64,000 nucleotides of DNA from Coriolopsis trogii. Its lineage: Eukaryota > Basidiomycota > Agaricomycetes > Polyporales > Polyporaceae. The translations under genes were made by a program, and so were the position numbers. The DNA lies in contig JAHYIO010000001.1 in the NCBI GenBank assembly GCA_020543525.1, positions 4,526,001-4,590,000 of the forward strand. Direction: 5' to 3'. The notes under the pieces were generated by a model, which had not been told where the DNA came from, searched no databases, and was given only the letters and a program-made list of their open reading frames with translations. Positions 12,501-21,293 of the stretch are shown here, in pieces. Position 1 is the stretch's first letter; the number at the start of each line of letters is the position of its first letter.

Positions 12501-12668
12501 GTCGAGGCGGGGCAGCCGGTCGTGGTGCTGGAGAGCATGAAGACGGAGACGGTGCTGAGGGCGCCTGTTGCGGGCGTCGTGAGGGCGGTTGGGTGTGCGA
12601 AGGGGGAGATGGTCGAGGAGGGGAGGGAGTTGGTCGATGTGGAGCCTGCGGAGAGTGTGGCTGCTTGA
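9584..12668 (+). CDS. mccA: Methylcrotonyl-CoA carboxylase alpha (biotin) subunit, mitochondrial
   Basis: Twelve exons (9584-9861, 9923-10025, 10092-10139, 10203-10250, 10308-10429, 10480-10502, 10560-10640, 10690-10958, 11017-11162, 11218-11293, 11348-11839, 11901-12668) give 817 residues. An Arg/Ser/Thr-rich, Asp/Glu-poor leader of about 80 residues looks like a mitochondrial presequence. The biotin carboxylase begins at [15 protein letters not shown] and has the ATP-grasp glycine loop [24 protein letters not shown] and [11 protein letters not shown] linker region precedes the C-terminal biotinyl domain with its lysine in LESMKTETV, near residue 776. The enzyme carboxylates 3-methylcrotonyl-CoA in leucine breakdown, with the beta subunit encoded elsewhere. 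Absence of a carboxyltransferase domain rules out pyruvate carboxylase; propionyl-CoA carboxylase alpha is the other alternative. The biotin site is ESMKT rather than the usual AMKM. Confidence 0.9.
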
Positions 12669-12972
12669 TTGGGTCGTTGGCGAACGCTTGTGCTAGGAAC
12701 GGCGGACGGACGGAAGGATGGACTGAAGGCTGCACTTGTACATTGAGCGACGACGAGCGATCATACACAGACAAAGGTCAAACAAGGACTGGGTTGCATC
12801 GCAATAACAACATGGACGATAACAGACAAGAATGGATGATTTGACGAGTCAGAAGATTTCCCCGTTCAAGTTGGTTTGATGTTCACTATGCCCTCCCCGC
12901 AGATGAGTATACCTCATGGGCAGGCTTGTTCCGCTTCACCAGGACCCGCCATTATCATACTCCGTCCGTCGT
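12669..12972. other. Convergent 3' flanks of MCC alpha and an F-box gene
   Basis: This 304-nt gap between two converging genes presumably carries both 3' UTRs and polyadenylation sites. No other feature is visible. Confidence 0.5.
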
Positions 12973-14091
12973 TCACGTGGAGAGTATTGCCAGGTCCGCC
13001 TCCGAAAGCGCATATATCGAGTACAATTGAACGCCACATATGCTGCAAACCCTTCCCTGCGAGACTCCCGTGACACGGAGGATCGAGAGATGCACCCATA
13101 CGAGTACCTCGCCACGGCACGCTCCCAAATCCCGCAACAGGGCGGCAGCCGTCTCTTGCGGGACAGGCCTACCACCCACAAGCGTCCCACCCACAACCTG
13201 CGCGCCACGGGAGACGTTTGCGGCGAAGGATGGGCCGCGCGAGGAGCCTGAGGTTGTGTTGCAATGGCAGCGCTGTGGGTATCGCGTCAGCCTCGCCACT
13301 CCGTCCTGCACAAGCTGGGAGCCTGTGGGTAGAGTTGTCTGGGTGTATCCGAGGGCGATGAAGACGAGGTTTGCGTGCGAGAGGTGGGGAGCGAGAGAGG
13401 TGGAGGCAAGGAGCTCGTCCATCCGCGAGAGTGCGACTCCTCCCTCGGTTGCTGGGGTCGCGATGGTCATATGCAGAGAGCTGCGCGCGCGGTCGCCTCC
13501 GCCCCTGTCAGGAAGCATATCCAGCTGGAAGTGAGGAAGGAGATCAGGGAGGAACCGTGTGGACGGCGTCGACGCGCCGAGTGACGCGTGCTCTGCGCAG
13601 TGGGAGGGACGCACAGACACGTGCGGTTGTGCTTCGTCGGATACTTTCCGGTACAGCGTGAGGATCGCAAGTCGTGGACAGCCGCGGACGACGGGGGAGG
13701 CGAGGAGTGTGGCTTGGAGTGCCGCACCGCCGATAGCGCGACAACTACGCAGGGTTCCTGGAGGTACGAACTGGAGCCACGAGTAGAGCGAGTTGCCCAT
13801 GGCGGGGAAGAATCGCGCGCAGTGAATCACGGTGAGATCCCGTAAGAACCCTCGTAGGCGAGGACACTCCGAGAGAGTACGTGCCAGCGCTCGTGCTGAG
13901 ACCCAGTTCCCGGCATGGAGAACGATGTGAGTGTAGGCAACGGGGGTCGCGTGTCGGTACCATGTCAGCGACACCGAGGCTGCTCTTCCTGCGTCGGTTC
14001 GGTCCAGATTGGCAAGAATCCTGGACAGAATGTCATCGTCTTGTAGGAGAGTGGCTCGTATGCGGTCTTCTCCCGATGAGGGTCCTGTCAT
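12973..14091 (-). CDS. F-box-like protein, family A member 1
   Basis: A single-exon frame of 372 residues. The F-box is at about residues 17-60 (QDDDILSRILANLDRTDA, then SLTWYRHATPVAYTHIVLH). The rest is a leucine-patterned region with SECPRLRGFLRDLTVIHC. The same elements in the same order occur in the gene at 27409-28566 (DDIIIEIFAFLDPADAARA; SPRLRGLVRHLTVVHC), so the two are paralogues about 13 kb apart. Known F-box proteins are substrate adaptors of SCF ubiquitin ligases; the target here is unknown. The C-terminal end may be mis-set if a 3' intron exists. Family membership is well supported, function is inferred. Confidence 0.7.
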   Translation of the reverse strand: MTGPSSGEDRIRATLLQDDDILSRILANLDRTDAGRAASVSLTWYRHATPVAYTHIVLHAGNWVSARALARTLSECPRLRGFLRDLTVIHCARFFPAMGNSLYSWLQFVPPGTLRSCRAIGGAALQATLLASPVVRGCPRLAILTLYRKVSDEAQPHVSVRPSHCAEHASLGASTPSTRFLPDLLPHFQLDMLPDRGGGDRARSSLHMTIATPATEGGVALSRMDELLASTSLAPHLSHANLVFIALGYTQTTLPTGSQLVQDGVARLTRYPQRCHCNTTSGSSRGPSFAANVSRGAQVVGGTLVGGRPVPQETAAALLRDLGACRGEVLVWVHLSILRVTGVSQGRVCSICGVQLYSIYALSEADLAILST

Positions 14092-14549
14092 CTATCCACT
14101 TTATGTCAGCAATCAAGTCATTCGGCTTTGGAAAGAACTTGAAAGGGAAGGGTAAGACTACCATTAACTTACTGTGCGCATTCCTGATTGTCCAATACTC
14201 TTCTGATGTCAGAGAGCCCAGGGGTATGCAGTGTCATCAAAGGATACCTACATAGGGCGTAGTCAACCGAAGCCTCCAGGAGGCATGTGAGAAGTTCGCG
14301 ATGCAACATCGAAGTGCACGTGAATCGTGAGTCAGGCATGCTTCTGAGACCGTTTCTCACCATCATATAGGAATTAGCAATTGAGCACTCGTCACGACAA
14401 AGCACACGACAACAAAGGGGAAGAGTGCCACGCATCCATACTCTATCTCACAAAGGACCGCTGATACACCTTCAAGGAATATTGCAGCTTCTGAAGATCG
14501 GGGGACATGAGTCCAAGTATGCGTGGATGAAGCTCGGTCTCGAAACTCA
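14092..14549. other. Intergenic
   Basis: 458 nt between two minus-strand F-box-like genes, serving as promoter of family A member 1 and 3' flank of family B member 1. No gene or repeat seen. Confidence 0.4.
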
Positions 14550-15599
14550 CTACTCGTATGATATATGTCTAATCAGCCGCACGCCAGCTTCTGCACAGCT
14601 CGACACAACGCTCCCCCAACTATAGGGTTCTACAGTCCCCGTATGGACAACGATCGTTTTCTGCGTCTGCTGCTCCATTGCTTGAGGGTCCGAGCGCATG
14701 AGACCTCGCTTGAGCGCAGCAGAGATGTTGTATCCCAACAGAAAGCTACGAGGCGGTTGTCCCTGTATCACCACTTGCGGTGGCGCCTCTAGTGTGAGGG
14801 TCTCGAGGGTGGGTGGCACGTTGAGGTCCTTGAGAAAGAAGGGATGATCGAGATGGAGGTGGCGAAGGTTCGGGAAGGCCTCTAGCAAGATCACGGACAT
14901 GCAGTCGATTTGGTGGTTGTCCGACCTCAAGGGCTTGGGCTCGGCTTCGGGCATGTCCTTCAACACTTCGCATCCGCACCGCGGGTGCTCGCGGAGACGG
15001 AGGAAGGTAACCGAGGGAAGGTGGTCCTCGATCAGGATAGTTGTGTCATAGTACACATCGTCGTATGCACTTATGAGCAGATGGACGTCCAGTTGCAGGT
15101 GGGTGAGGGAAGGAAAGGATGCGAGGCAAGCGAACAGCGTGGGGATGTATATCGTTGGGAAGTTGCTCGAGGGAGACGTCAATGTGAATGAGCTGCAGTC
15201 TTTGACTACTGCGCGCAGTCGGTCGATGGAAGCGCGGATTGACGGACCTAGACGATGGGGGGACGGGCCGGTCTCAAACTTTAGAGGGGCGACCAAGCAG
15301 ATATGAGAGCGTTCGAACAGACGGTCGAGGAGTTGAGAGTCATGTGTAGAGTGTTTGACACCTGCAAAACTGGCTGCCGCTCCGGCCACGTCTGTCGAGT
15401 AGAAGGTGCAGGACGACGTGCTATCGAAGAGGGCGTTACGGATCGCGACGCGGAGGATGATGCGGTGGAGGTGCGGGTGAGACGCCGCTAGAGCTCGATA
15501 GAGCAGCTCGCGCTGGCGGGTCGAGTCCGCGCTTCTCCATGCGTTCTCGCAGATGAGTTCGAGGGTCTCCGTGGGGAGTGTGGTGAGAGATGTAGGCAT
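14550..15599 (-). CDS. F-box-like/LRR-type protein, family B member 1
   Basis: A single-exon frame of 349 residues. The N-terminal F-box-like segment reads LPTETLELICENAW, followed by LYRALAASHPHLHRIILRVA. The middle is a run of leucine-rich strands (FPSLTHLQLDV, FPNLRHLHLDHPFFLKDL, LETLTLEAPPQ). The C-terminal signature is TIVVHTGTVEPYSWG, then SSCAEAGVRL. The genes at 18598-19626 and 20123-21157 share this order and these motifs, so this is one member of a local family, here in opposite orientation. Likely an SCF adaptor or a derived LRR protein; the substrate is unknown. Confidence 0.7.
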   Translation of the reverse strand: MPTSLTTLPTETLELICENAWRSADSTRQRELLYRALAASHPHLHRIILRVAIRNALFDSTSSCTFYSTDVAGAAASFAGVKHSTHDSQLLDRLFERSHICLVAPLKFETGPSPHRLGPSIRASIDRLRAVVKDCSSFTLTSPSSNFPTIYIPTLFACLASFPSLTHLQLDVHLLISAYDDVYYDTTILIEDHLPSVTFLRLREHPRCGCEVLKDMPEAEPKPLRSDNHQIDCMSVILLEAFPNLRHLHLDHPFFLKDLNVPPTLETLTLEAPPQVVIQGQPPRSFLLGYNISAALKRGLMRSDPQAMEQQTQKTIVVHTGTVEPYSWGSVVSSCAEAGVRLIRHISYE

Positions 15600-16389
15600 G
15601 GTAGTGAATGATCCCCGCTCACAAGCTCTTTATAGGGAACATCTATCCTCGTTCCCAATCCGCCTTGCATTGTTCGGATATCGTACCGGACACAGCCACT
15701 TCCACTGCAGGCTCTAAGCATAGGAAAGTTGGCGAGGAATATTGAGGGTGGATGAACAGCGTTGTGGGCAATATAGCGAGGCTGATAGTGGCTCATGGTC
15801 AGTATCTTGAACTTCTGGGCCGCGTATAGGAGTTGCCTGGTCGAGAGTTGCAGAGGAAAGACCGTATGACCTCCAGGGACGTGTTTGCTAGATAGGCTGA
15901 CAATCCTTAGTGAGAGTGTATACATGAGCTGCGAATGAAGAGGTCTTGCGACTCGGATTGGTCTAGATTGTATTCATCTAGCACAATAGTCGCCTGTTCT
16001 TGAGCTGACCAGATCTAACACGCTCCTCCTCCTTTCCGAGGCGAGAGAAGGCGAAGAGTGAGATGTGGTGAAAATTCGGGCCCTGAGCTGTGAATGCCTA
16101 GTACAATTGCTTCCGGTCGTCGACCCCTGCATCGTTTCGACCACTCGACGAGAAGCGCAGGGGTTCCAGCGAGGGCGTCGAGGTCCATGAAGTCAGTGAT
16201 CGTTCTGAGGTAGGGTTAGCCTTTGCGTGCAGGAAATCGAGTGGCAGTGGCGGAGTTCGTGGTCGTTGATGGGCGCTAGCCGATGTCCTCAGTGTTCCTC
16301 GGCGCCTACTTTCCTCGCCGTTCCTCTCCTCCTCGACGTCGCCTCCGGGTCGCTGCTCGTCGTCCACCCCTCTCTCCTCGACGCACAGC
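15600..16389. other. Divergent intergenic region
   Basis: About 790 nt between divergent starts (15599 minus, 16390 plus), containing both promoters. Pyrimidine-rich DNA precedes the start at 16390, common for expressed fungal genes. No separate gene is supported. Confidence 0.45.
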
Positions 16390-18044
16390 ATGTACGCCCA
16401 GCCCCAGGCACGGCAATCCGCCAACTTTGCTCAAGACTACGATCAGCGCCGCGGATCTCCTGGCCCGGGCTATATACCCCACGATCCCCCCGCCTCCCAG
16501 TACAACCCCGCTCCCCGCCAATCGCAATACAACCAGTACGATGATGCCTCATACGACGGAGACGGAGATGGAGACGACTTTTACCAGTCGCAGTCTCAGT
16601 ACGAGCCTGGACCACGGTCAGTCGCCACCCAGTCCGTTCGCGCACCCTCTCCCCCAGCGGGCCCCATCCTCGACCATTCCCACCTCCGGCCGGGCAACCA
16701 AGCCGCCCTCCTCTCCCACGAACGCACTCTCGAGCTCTACCGCGCAAATGCAAAGAAGACGCAGGACCCGGATTTGCAGTTCGAGTTCGCCGTCTTCATG
16801 GTCGACGCTTCCAAGACGATGCCCATTCCCGTCGAAACGCCCGGGAACGTGATGGAGGTCGAGAAAGCGAAGCAGAAACGCGATGACCTCGTCCACGAAG
16901 CCACCGGCCTCCTCAAACGTCTTGCCGACCGCGGACACATGCCCGCCCAGTACTTTCTCGCCGACTGCTACGCGAACGGGATCGGCACGACCAAAGGCCG
17001 CCAGGACTTTGACCGCGCCTTCCCCCTCTTTGTCCTCGCTGCGAAACACGGCCACCCAGACGCGGCCTACCGCGCTGGTACGTGCTGCGAGAACGGCTGG
17101 GGATGCAGGCGCGAGTCTGCGAAAGCCGTCCAGTTCTACAAGAAGGCAGCCGCGGCGGGTCATCCGGGTGCGCTATACCGTTTGGGCATCGCCGAACTCA
17201 ATGGCGAGCTCGGCCTCTCGAAAAGTCCCAAAGAGGGCGTCAAGTATCTCAAACGGTCGGCCGAGCACGCGACTGCCGAGTTCCCGCATGCGCTCCACGA
17301 GCTCGCACTGCTGCACGAGCGTGGTATCGACAACGTCCTGTTCGTCGACTACGAATATGCGGCGGAGCTGCTTGCGCAAGCAGCAGAGCTCGGGTACGCA
17401 CCCAGCGCGTATCGGCTGGGCGAGTGTTACGAGTACGGCAAGATGGGCTGCCCGCAGGACCCTGCGCTGTCCATCCACTACTACGTTGGTGTCCCGCGGC
17501 TCCGTGCACGTTTGATGATTTGACTCTGCGTTCACAGAACATCGCCGCCCAGCAGAACCATCGAGATGCATGCTTTGCGCTGACAGCATGGTATCTTGTC
17601 GGCTCCCCAGGCGTGCTCCCGCAGTCAGATACAGAAGCGTACCTGTGGGCACGGAAAGCGGCGGAAGCGGGTCTCGTGAAAGCCATGTACGCCGTCGGGT
17701 ACTTTCTCGAGGTCGGCATCGGCACACAGCCCGACATGACAGAGTGCGTATTTGCTTGGCCCCGACCGCGTTCCGACGATGTCTATTCTCGTCTTCCACC
17801 GTCGTGCCCCATTCCACCTCGCTGACATCATGCACGTCATCATAGAGCCATCCAATGGTACAAGCGCGCGGCAGAACAGGGCGACAAGCGTGCGGCGCAA
17901 CGGCTGAAGGGTCCGCAGAACACAGCTATGGTCGCGCCAGGCGGTCCTGGCTCTGTTCTGCACCGGAACGAGAACGGGAGCGGGGACTTGTCACTTGCAG
18001 GTTCAGGCAAGGGCGGCAAGGACAAGGACTGTGTGATCATGTGA
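16390..18044 (+). CDS. SKT5: Skt5/Chs4-like chitin synthase regulatory protein with Sel1 repeats and CaaX end
   Basis: Three exons (16390-17484, 17538-17743, 17846-18044) give 499 residues. The first ~110 are disordered and Gln/Tyr/Ser-rich. Then come about seven Sel1-type repeats, recognisable by repeated A.YRLG, AAELGYAPSAYRLGECYEYG and AAEAGLVKAMYAVGYFLEVG patterns. The protein ends DKDCVIM, a CaaX box for farnesylation. Sel1 repeats plus a prenylated C-terminus are the hallmark of yeast Skt5/Chs4, which activates chitin synthase III and tethers it at the bud neck through septins. The putative GTGAGT donor just after the CVIM codons was not used because the CaaX end is so characteristic. 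The first intron uses a weaker GTTGGT donor, chosen by phase and repeat continuity. Confidence 0.88.
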
Positions 18045-18597
18045 GTTCGCTGTCCGTTGCAGGCGGAGAGGAGGAGACGCAGACGCCGCGTGCTGCGAGA
18101 GGAGTGGAACGAGACAGATGCGATGCAACGACACGGACAGGCAGGTATCGTAGATCGGATTGACTGACACCACTACGCCACGCGGACCTTTACTGTACAT
18201 GAGCTAATCGAGGCATGGATAGCCCTACGGACTCACGCAACCATCCCCCGCATCTCCTTTTCCTTGCATTCATCATTCTGGGTTGGTTGTGCGCCACGCG
18301 CGCGGGCAGTGTCCTTCCCCTGGGCTGCAATACATTCCTTTCTACATCAGGAGGCCCCAAATACCTGGCTCGGTCGTTTGCCAGATGTCCGCGCGCCAGT
18401 GCCATGGATGTCCGTTGGCTCACTGATCACTGTTTGTTGAGTCTTGCATCCTGGGCATTGCCGAACATTGCTTTGTCTTGGTCGATGTGGCTGTGTCTCG
18501 CCCCGGATAATAGACTATGTGCCACTGGTGCAGACTTCTCTTTATCCCTCCTCCTCCTCCTCCTCCTCCTCCTCTGCCGCTATCAAGCTGCGTTACG
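18045..18597. other. Intergenic with pyrimidine tract before family B member 2
   Basis: 553 nt of 3' flank of the Skt5-like gene and promoter of the next gene. Apart from the trinucleotide repeat listed separately, nothing is visible. Confidence 0.4.
18547..18573 (+). repeat. (CCT)9 microsatellite
   Basis: Nine perfect CCT units end 24 nt before the ATG at 18598. If translation began further upstream it would encode a poly-Pro run, but the paralogue at 20123 aligns from the later ATG, so the repeat most likely lies in the 5' UTR or core promoter. Confidence 0.9.
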
Positions 18598-19626
18598 ATG
18601 CAACGCGACGCTCCCACTTTCACAGTACCTGTAGAAGTTGCCGATTCAATTTGCGAATATGTCTGGCAGAACTCCAGCTCCCACACGCAATGCAAACACC
18701 TCTACGACTCCATCTCCGCAGCTCACCCGGTCCTTCACCAAATTATCCTCCGCATTGCAATCCATTTCGTCATCTTTGATTGCATCACAAGGGCTTCGCT
18801 ACGTGAGGCGGCTGCCTTCTACCGGCTCCGGGCTATAGAATATGCAAGGCTCAAAGGACTTCCCGATGACCAGCAAGATCTCTTCCAAACCGTGTTCAGG
18901 AGGTCACACGTACGGGTGGTCGGCCTGTTCCGAGAAAGCTCTCCAAGAGACGTCTCAGAACCCTCGTCAAGCAATTTCGACTGGCCAATTGAGATGTTTC
19001 GCTCGATCATCCAAGATTGCACCTCCTTCACCTTGGTTTTCTCGCGACCACACGTCGAGTTGCATCGATCTCGCATCCCTAGTCTGATGACACTCCTAGC
19101 TACATTCCCCTCACTCACTCATCTGTACCTAGACGTCTTCATGTTCGACGATCTAAGCTCAGGTCCAAATTATGGACCCATCAACATCTTTCCCTCCATC
19201 ACCTTTCCCTCCATCACCTTCCTCGGCATCCGCGCATATCCTCCATACATTCCCGATCCTCATTTTAAGTCGCACTCCAAGTACCTGCCTACCAGACTCT
19301 TCGAAGCGCTCCCTAATCTCCGGCATCTCCATCTCGGAGATCCCGTGTTCCTCAAGAGCGTCAAAGTGCCCCACAGTCTCGAGACCCTCACTCTCGAGGC
19401 CCCGCCTGCGCAATGGATAGCAGGGCGCGAGCCGTACAGCACTATTATGGGCTATAACATCCCGGCCGCGCTCAGTCACGGTTTTTTACGTTGGCGGACA
19501 AGACCCAGGAAGCAGCGGAGCATCGTTGTCCACACCGGAGCGAAGGATCCGTTGGGATGGACGAGGGCCATGTCGAGTTGTGCAGAGGCTGGCGTGCGAC
19601 TCTCCAAGGTCGTCTCGTATCTCTGA
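18598..19626 (+). CDS. F-box-like/LRR-type protein, family B member 2
   Basis: A single-exon frame of 342 residues from the ATG at 18598. That ATG was chosen because TFTVPVEVADSICEYVW aligns with TFPLPVELAIAICQRAW at the start of the gene at 20123-21157. Shared downstream motifs are LYDSISAAHPVLHQIILR, FYRLRA.E.A.L.GLPD, RRSHVRVVGLF, FPSLTHLYLDV and the C-terminal IVVHTGAKDPLGWTRAMSSC. A 15-bp tandem duplication at 19189-19218 repeats FPSIT in the LRR-like part. It stands in direct tandem with the next gene, about 0.5 kb away, a probable local duplication. Likely a ubiquitin ligase adaptor; target unknown. Confidence 0.72.
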   Translation: MQRDAPTFTVPVEVADSICEYVWQNSSSHTQCKHLYDSISAAHPVLHQIILRIAIHFVIFDCITRASLREAAAFYRLRAIEYARLKGLPDDQQDLFQTVFRRSHVRVVGLFRESSPRDVSEPSSSNFDWPIEMFRSIIQDCTSFTLVFSRPHVELHRSRIPSLMTLLATFPSLTHLYLDVFMFDDLSSGPNYGPINIFPSITFPSITFLGIRAYPPYIPDPHFKSHSKYLPTRLFEALPNLRHLHLGDPVFLKSVKVPHSLETLTLEAPPAQWIAGREPYSTIMGYNIPAALSHGFLRWRTRPRKQRSIVVHTGAKDPLGWTRAMSSCAEAGVRLSKVVSYL

Positions 19627-20122
19627 GTGTCCCGTCGGCACTCTCCGCTGCGATTGATAAACGGCATGAGGGCTCGCAAAGTACTATGTATATCGCTGTG
19701 AGTCTTCCAAGTCGCATCGACTGGTTTTCCTTGACTCACGTATTTGGGCCAGAAAAACGTCACTTTCGTCGTCTATCTGTCACTCGCTATCTCAATCCGC
19801 CTGGGTCTCACCTCATCGCCTCGATACTGTCTGAAAGCGACATGTGGCCGTGTGTCGCGGCTGTTCAAGGCGGCGCCGGCGACAACGAAGGGCGCCTTGG
19901 CCTGTCAAACACTCACCGGTCGTTGTTTCTACGTTTCTACCACCAAAGCTCCAAACGCCACGCTGTTTATTTATGTTCTCACACGGACCACTGCGCTGTC
20001 TCCGCTGTCCCCGGTACTGTTATTGAGCCCAAAGGCTAGCTTCCGGGACCGAGTACTCAAGCATGCCCACAGTTAAATCTCTGACAGTGGGTAGATAGTG
20101 TCTCATACCTTTCACTCGCACC
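19627..20122. other. Intergenic between tandem paralogues
   Basis: 496 nt between family B members 2 and 3. Short frames are present but none matches a family. No repeat found. Confidence 0.4.
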
Positions 20123-21157
20123 ATGTCGCCCCATGCTCTCACCTTTCCCCTTCCCGTTGAGCTTGCCATCGCAATATGCCAACGAGCATGGCAAGACTCA
20201 AATCTACATGCGGAATGCCAACAACTCTACGACTCCCTATCTGTCGCTCACCCGATCCTTCACCAGGTCATCCTCCGCCTCACAATCGACTCCGTCATTT
20301 TTGACTGTACCGAGCGGCTTTCTGCCTACCAGGCCGCGACCTTCTACTGGCTCAGGGCGAAAGAGTTCGCAAAACTCGCAGGCCTTCCCGACGCGCAGGA
20401 AGACCTCTTCGCCCTGTTCAGGCACTCCCACGTCCGGGTGATCGGCCTGTACTGCTCACGTCAAGACACATTGAACGGCGCCATGACGGAGAAGCTGCTC
20501 TCTGTCATCAAGGAGTGCACTTCGTTCACCCTCGCCAACCATCCGCTCGACGAGAGCAGTCGCATCGCTAGCATCCACCCCGTGTTGACCTTCCTCGCTA
20601 CATTCCCTTCGCTCGCTCACCTACACATAGACGGTATCATGGCCGGCGACTCCTGGCAATCGATCCAGGTCACCATCCCTTCCCTCACCCTCCTCCACTT
20701 GCGCGCGTACCCGCCGTGCACGTGCGGCGGCCCCGTGCACTACGAGAACGGGAGGCCGAATCAACACCGCCCCAGCTGCCTGTCCGCCACGCTCCTCAGG
20801 GCGTTCCCGAACGTCCTGCACATCCATCTCGACACTCCCTTTCCTCTCGCGGAGCTCAATGCTCCCCTGTCCCTTGAGAGGTGGACGCTCGAGGCTCCGC
20901 TTGCTGAGTGGTCGGCTGGACGCGACCCGTTTGGCTCTGTGTTGGAGTATGACATTCCTGCCGTGGTCTGTCGCGGTGTCTTCCATTGGAGGACGAGGAC
21001 GGGCCGACGGCGGGTTATCGTGGTTCATACCGGGATGGAGGATCCGCTAGGGTGGACCCGCGCTATGCAGAGTTGCACAGAGGCTGGCGTAGAGCTCATC
21101 AAAGCCGTTGCTTATCGCGGCCCCGCCGATATTACTGACGTGGTGGATACGACATAA
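20123..21157 (+). CDS. F-box-like/LRR-type protein, family B member 3
   Basis: A single-exon frame of 344 residues, the closest visible relative of 18598-19626. The F-box-like start (LPVELAIAICQRAW), the central leucine-rich strands (FPSLAHLHIDG, FPNVLHIHLDTPFPLAEL, LERWTLEAPLAEW) and the tail (IVVHTGMEDPLGWTRAMQSC, then AGVELI) line up one for one with member 2. The similarity runs over the full length with no frame break, so both copies look functional. Function is inferred only from the F-box-like N-terminus. Confidence 0.72.
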   Translation: MSPHALTFPLPVELAIAICQRAWQDSNLHAECQQLYDSLSVAHPILHQVILRLTIDSVIFDCTERLSAYQAATFYWLRAKEFAKLAGLPDAQEDLFALFRHSHVRVIGLYCSRQDTLNGAMTEKLLSVIKECTSFTLANHPLDESSRIASIHPVLTFLATFPSLAHLHIDGIMAGDSWQSIQVTIPSLTLLHLRAYPPCTCGGPVHYENGRPNQHRPSCLSATLLRAFPNVLHIHLDTPFPLAELNAPLSLERWTLEAPLAEWSAGRDPFGSVLEYDIPAVVCRGVFHWRTRTGRRRVIVVHTGMEDPLGWTRAMQSCTEAGVELIKAVAYRGPADITDVVDTT

Positions 21158-21293
21158 AAGCTGGTTCTCGTCGTGGATGTTCGGAGACGTATGTCGAAGT
21201 ACAGACGGGCATAGGGACCGACAAGTGCGCAGTGTGTTCGGTCACGTACAGGACTGTCAGGTACCGAGTAGTATACATTTCGACTTGTACGGT

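Noticed and set aside
18517..18597. Upstream start giving a poly-Pro leader on family B member 2
   Set aside because: The leader is the translated (CCT)9 repeat; the paralogue aligns from the ATG at 18598.
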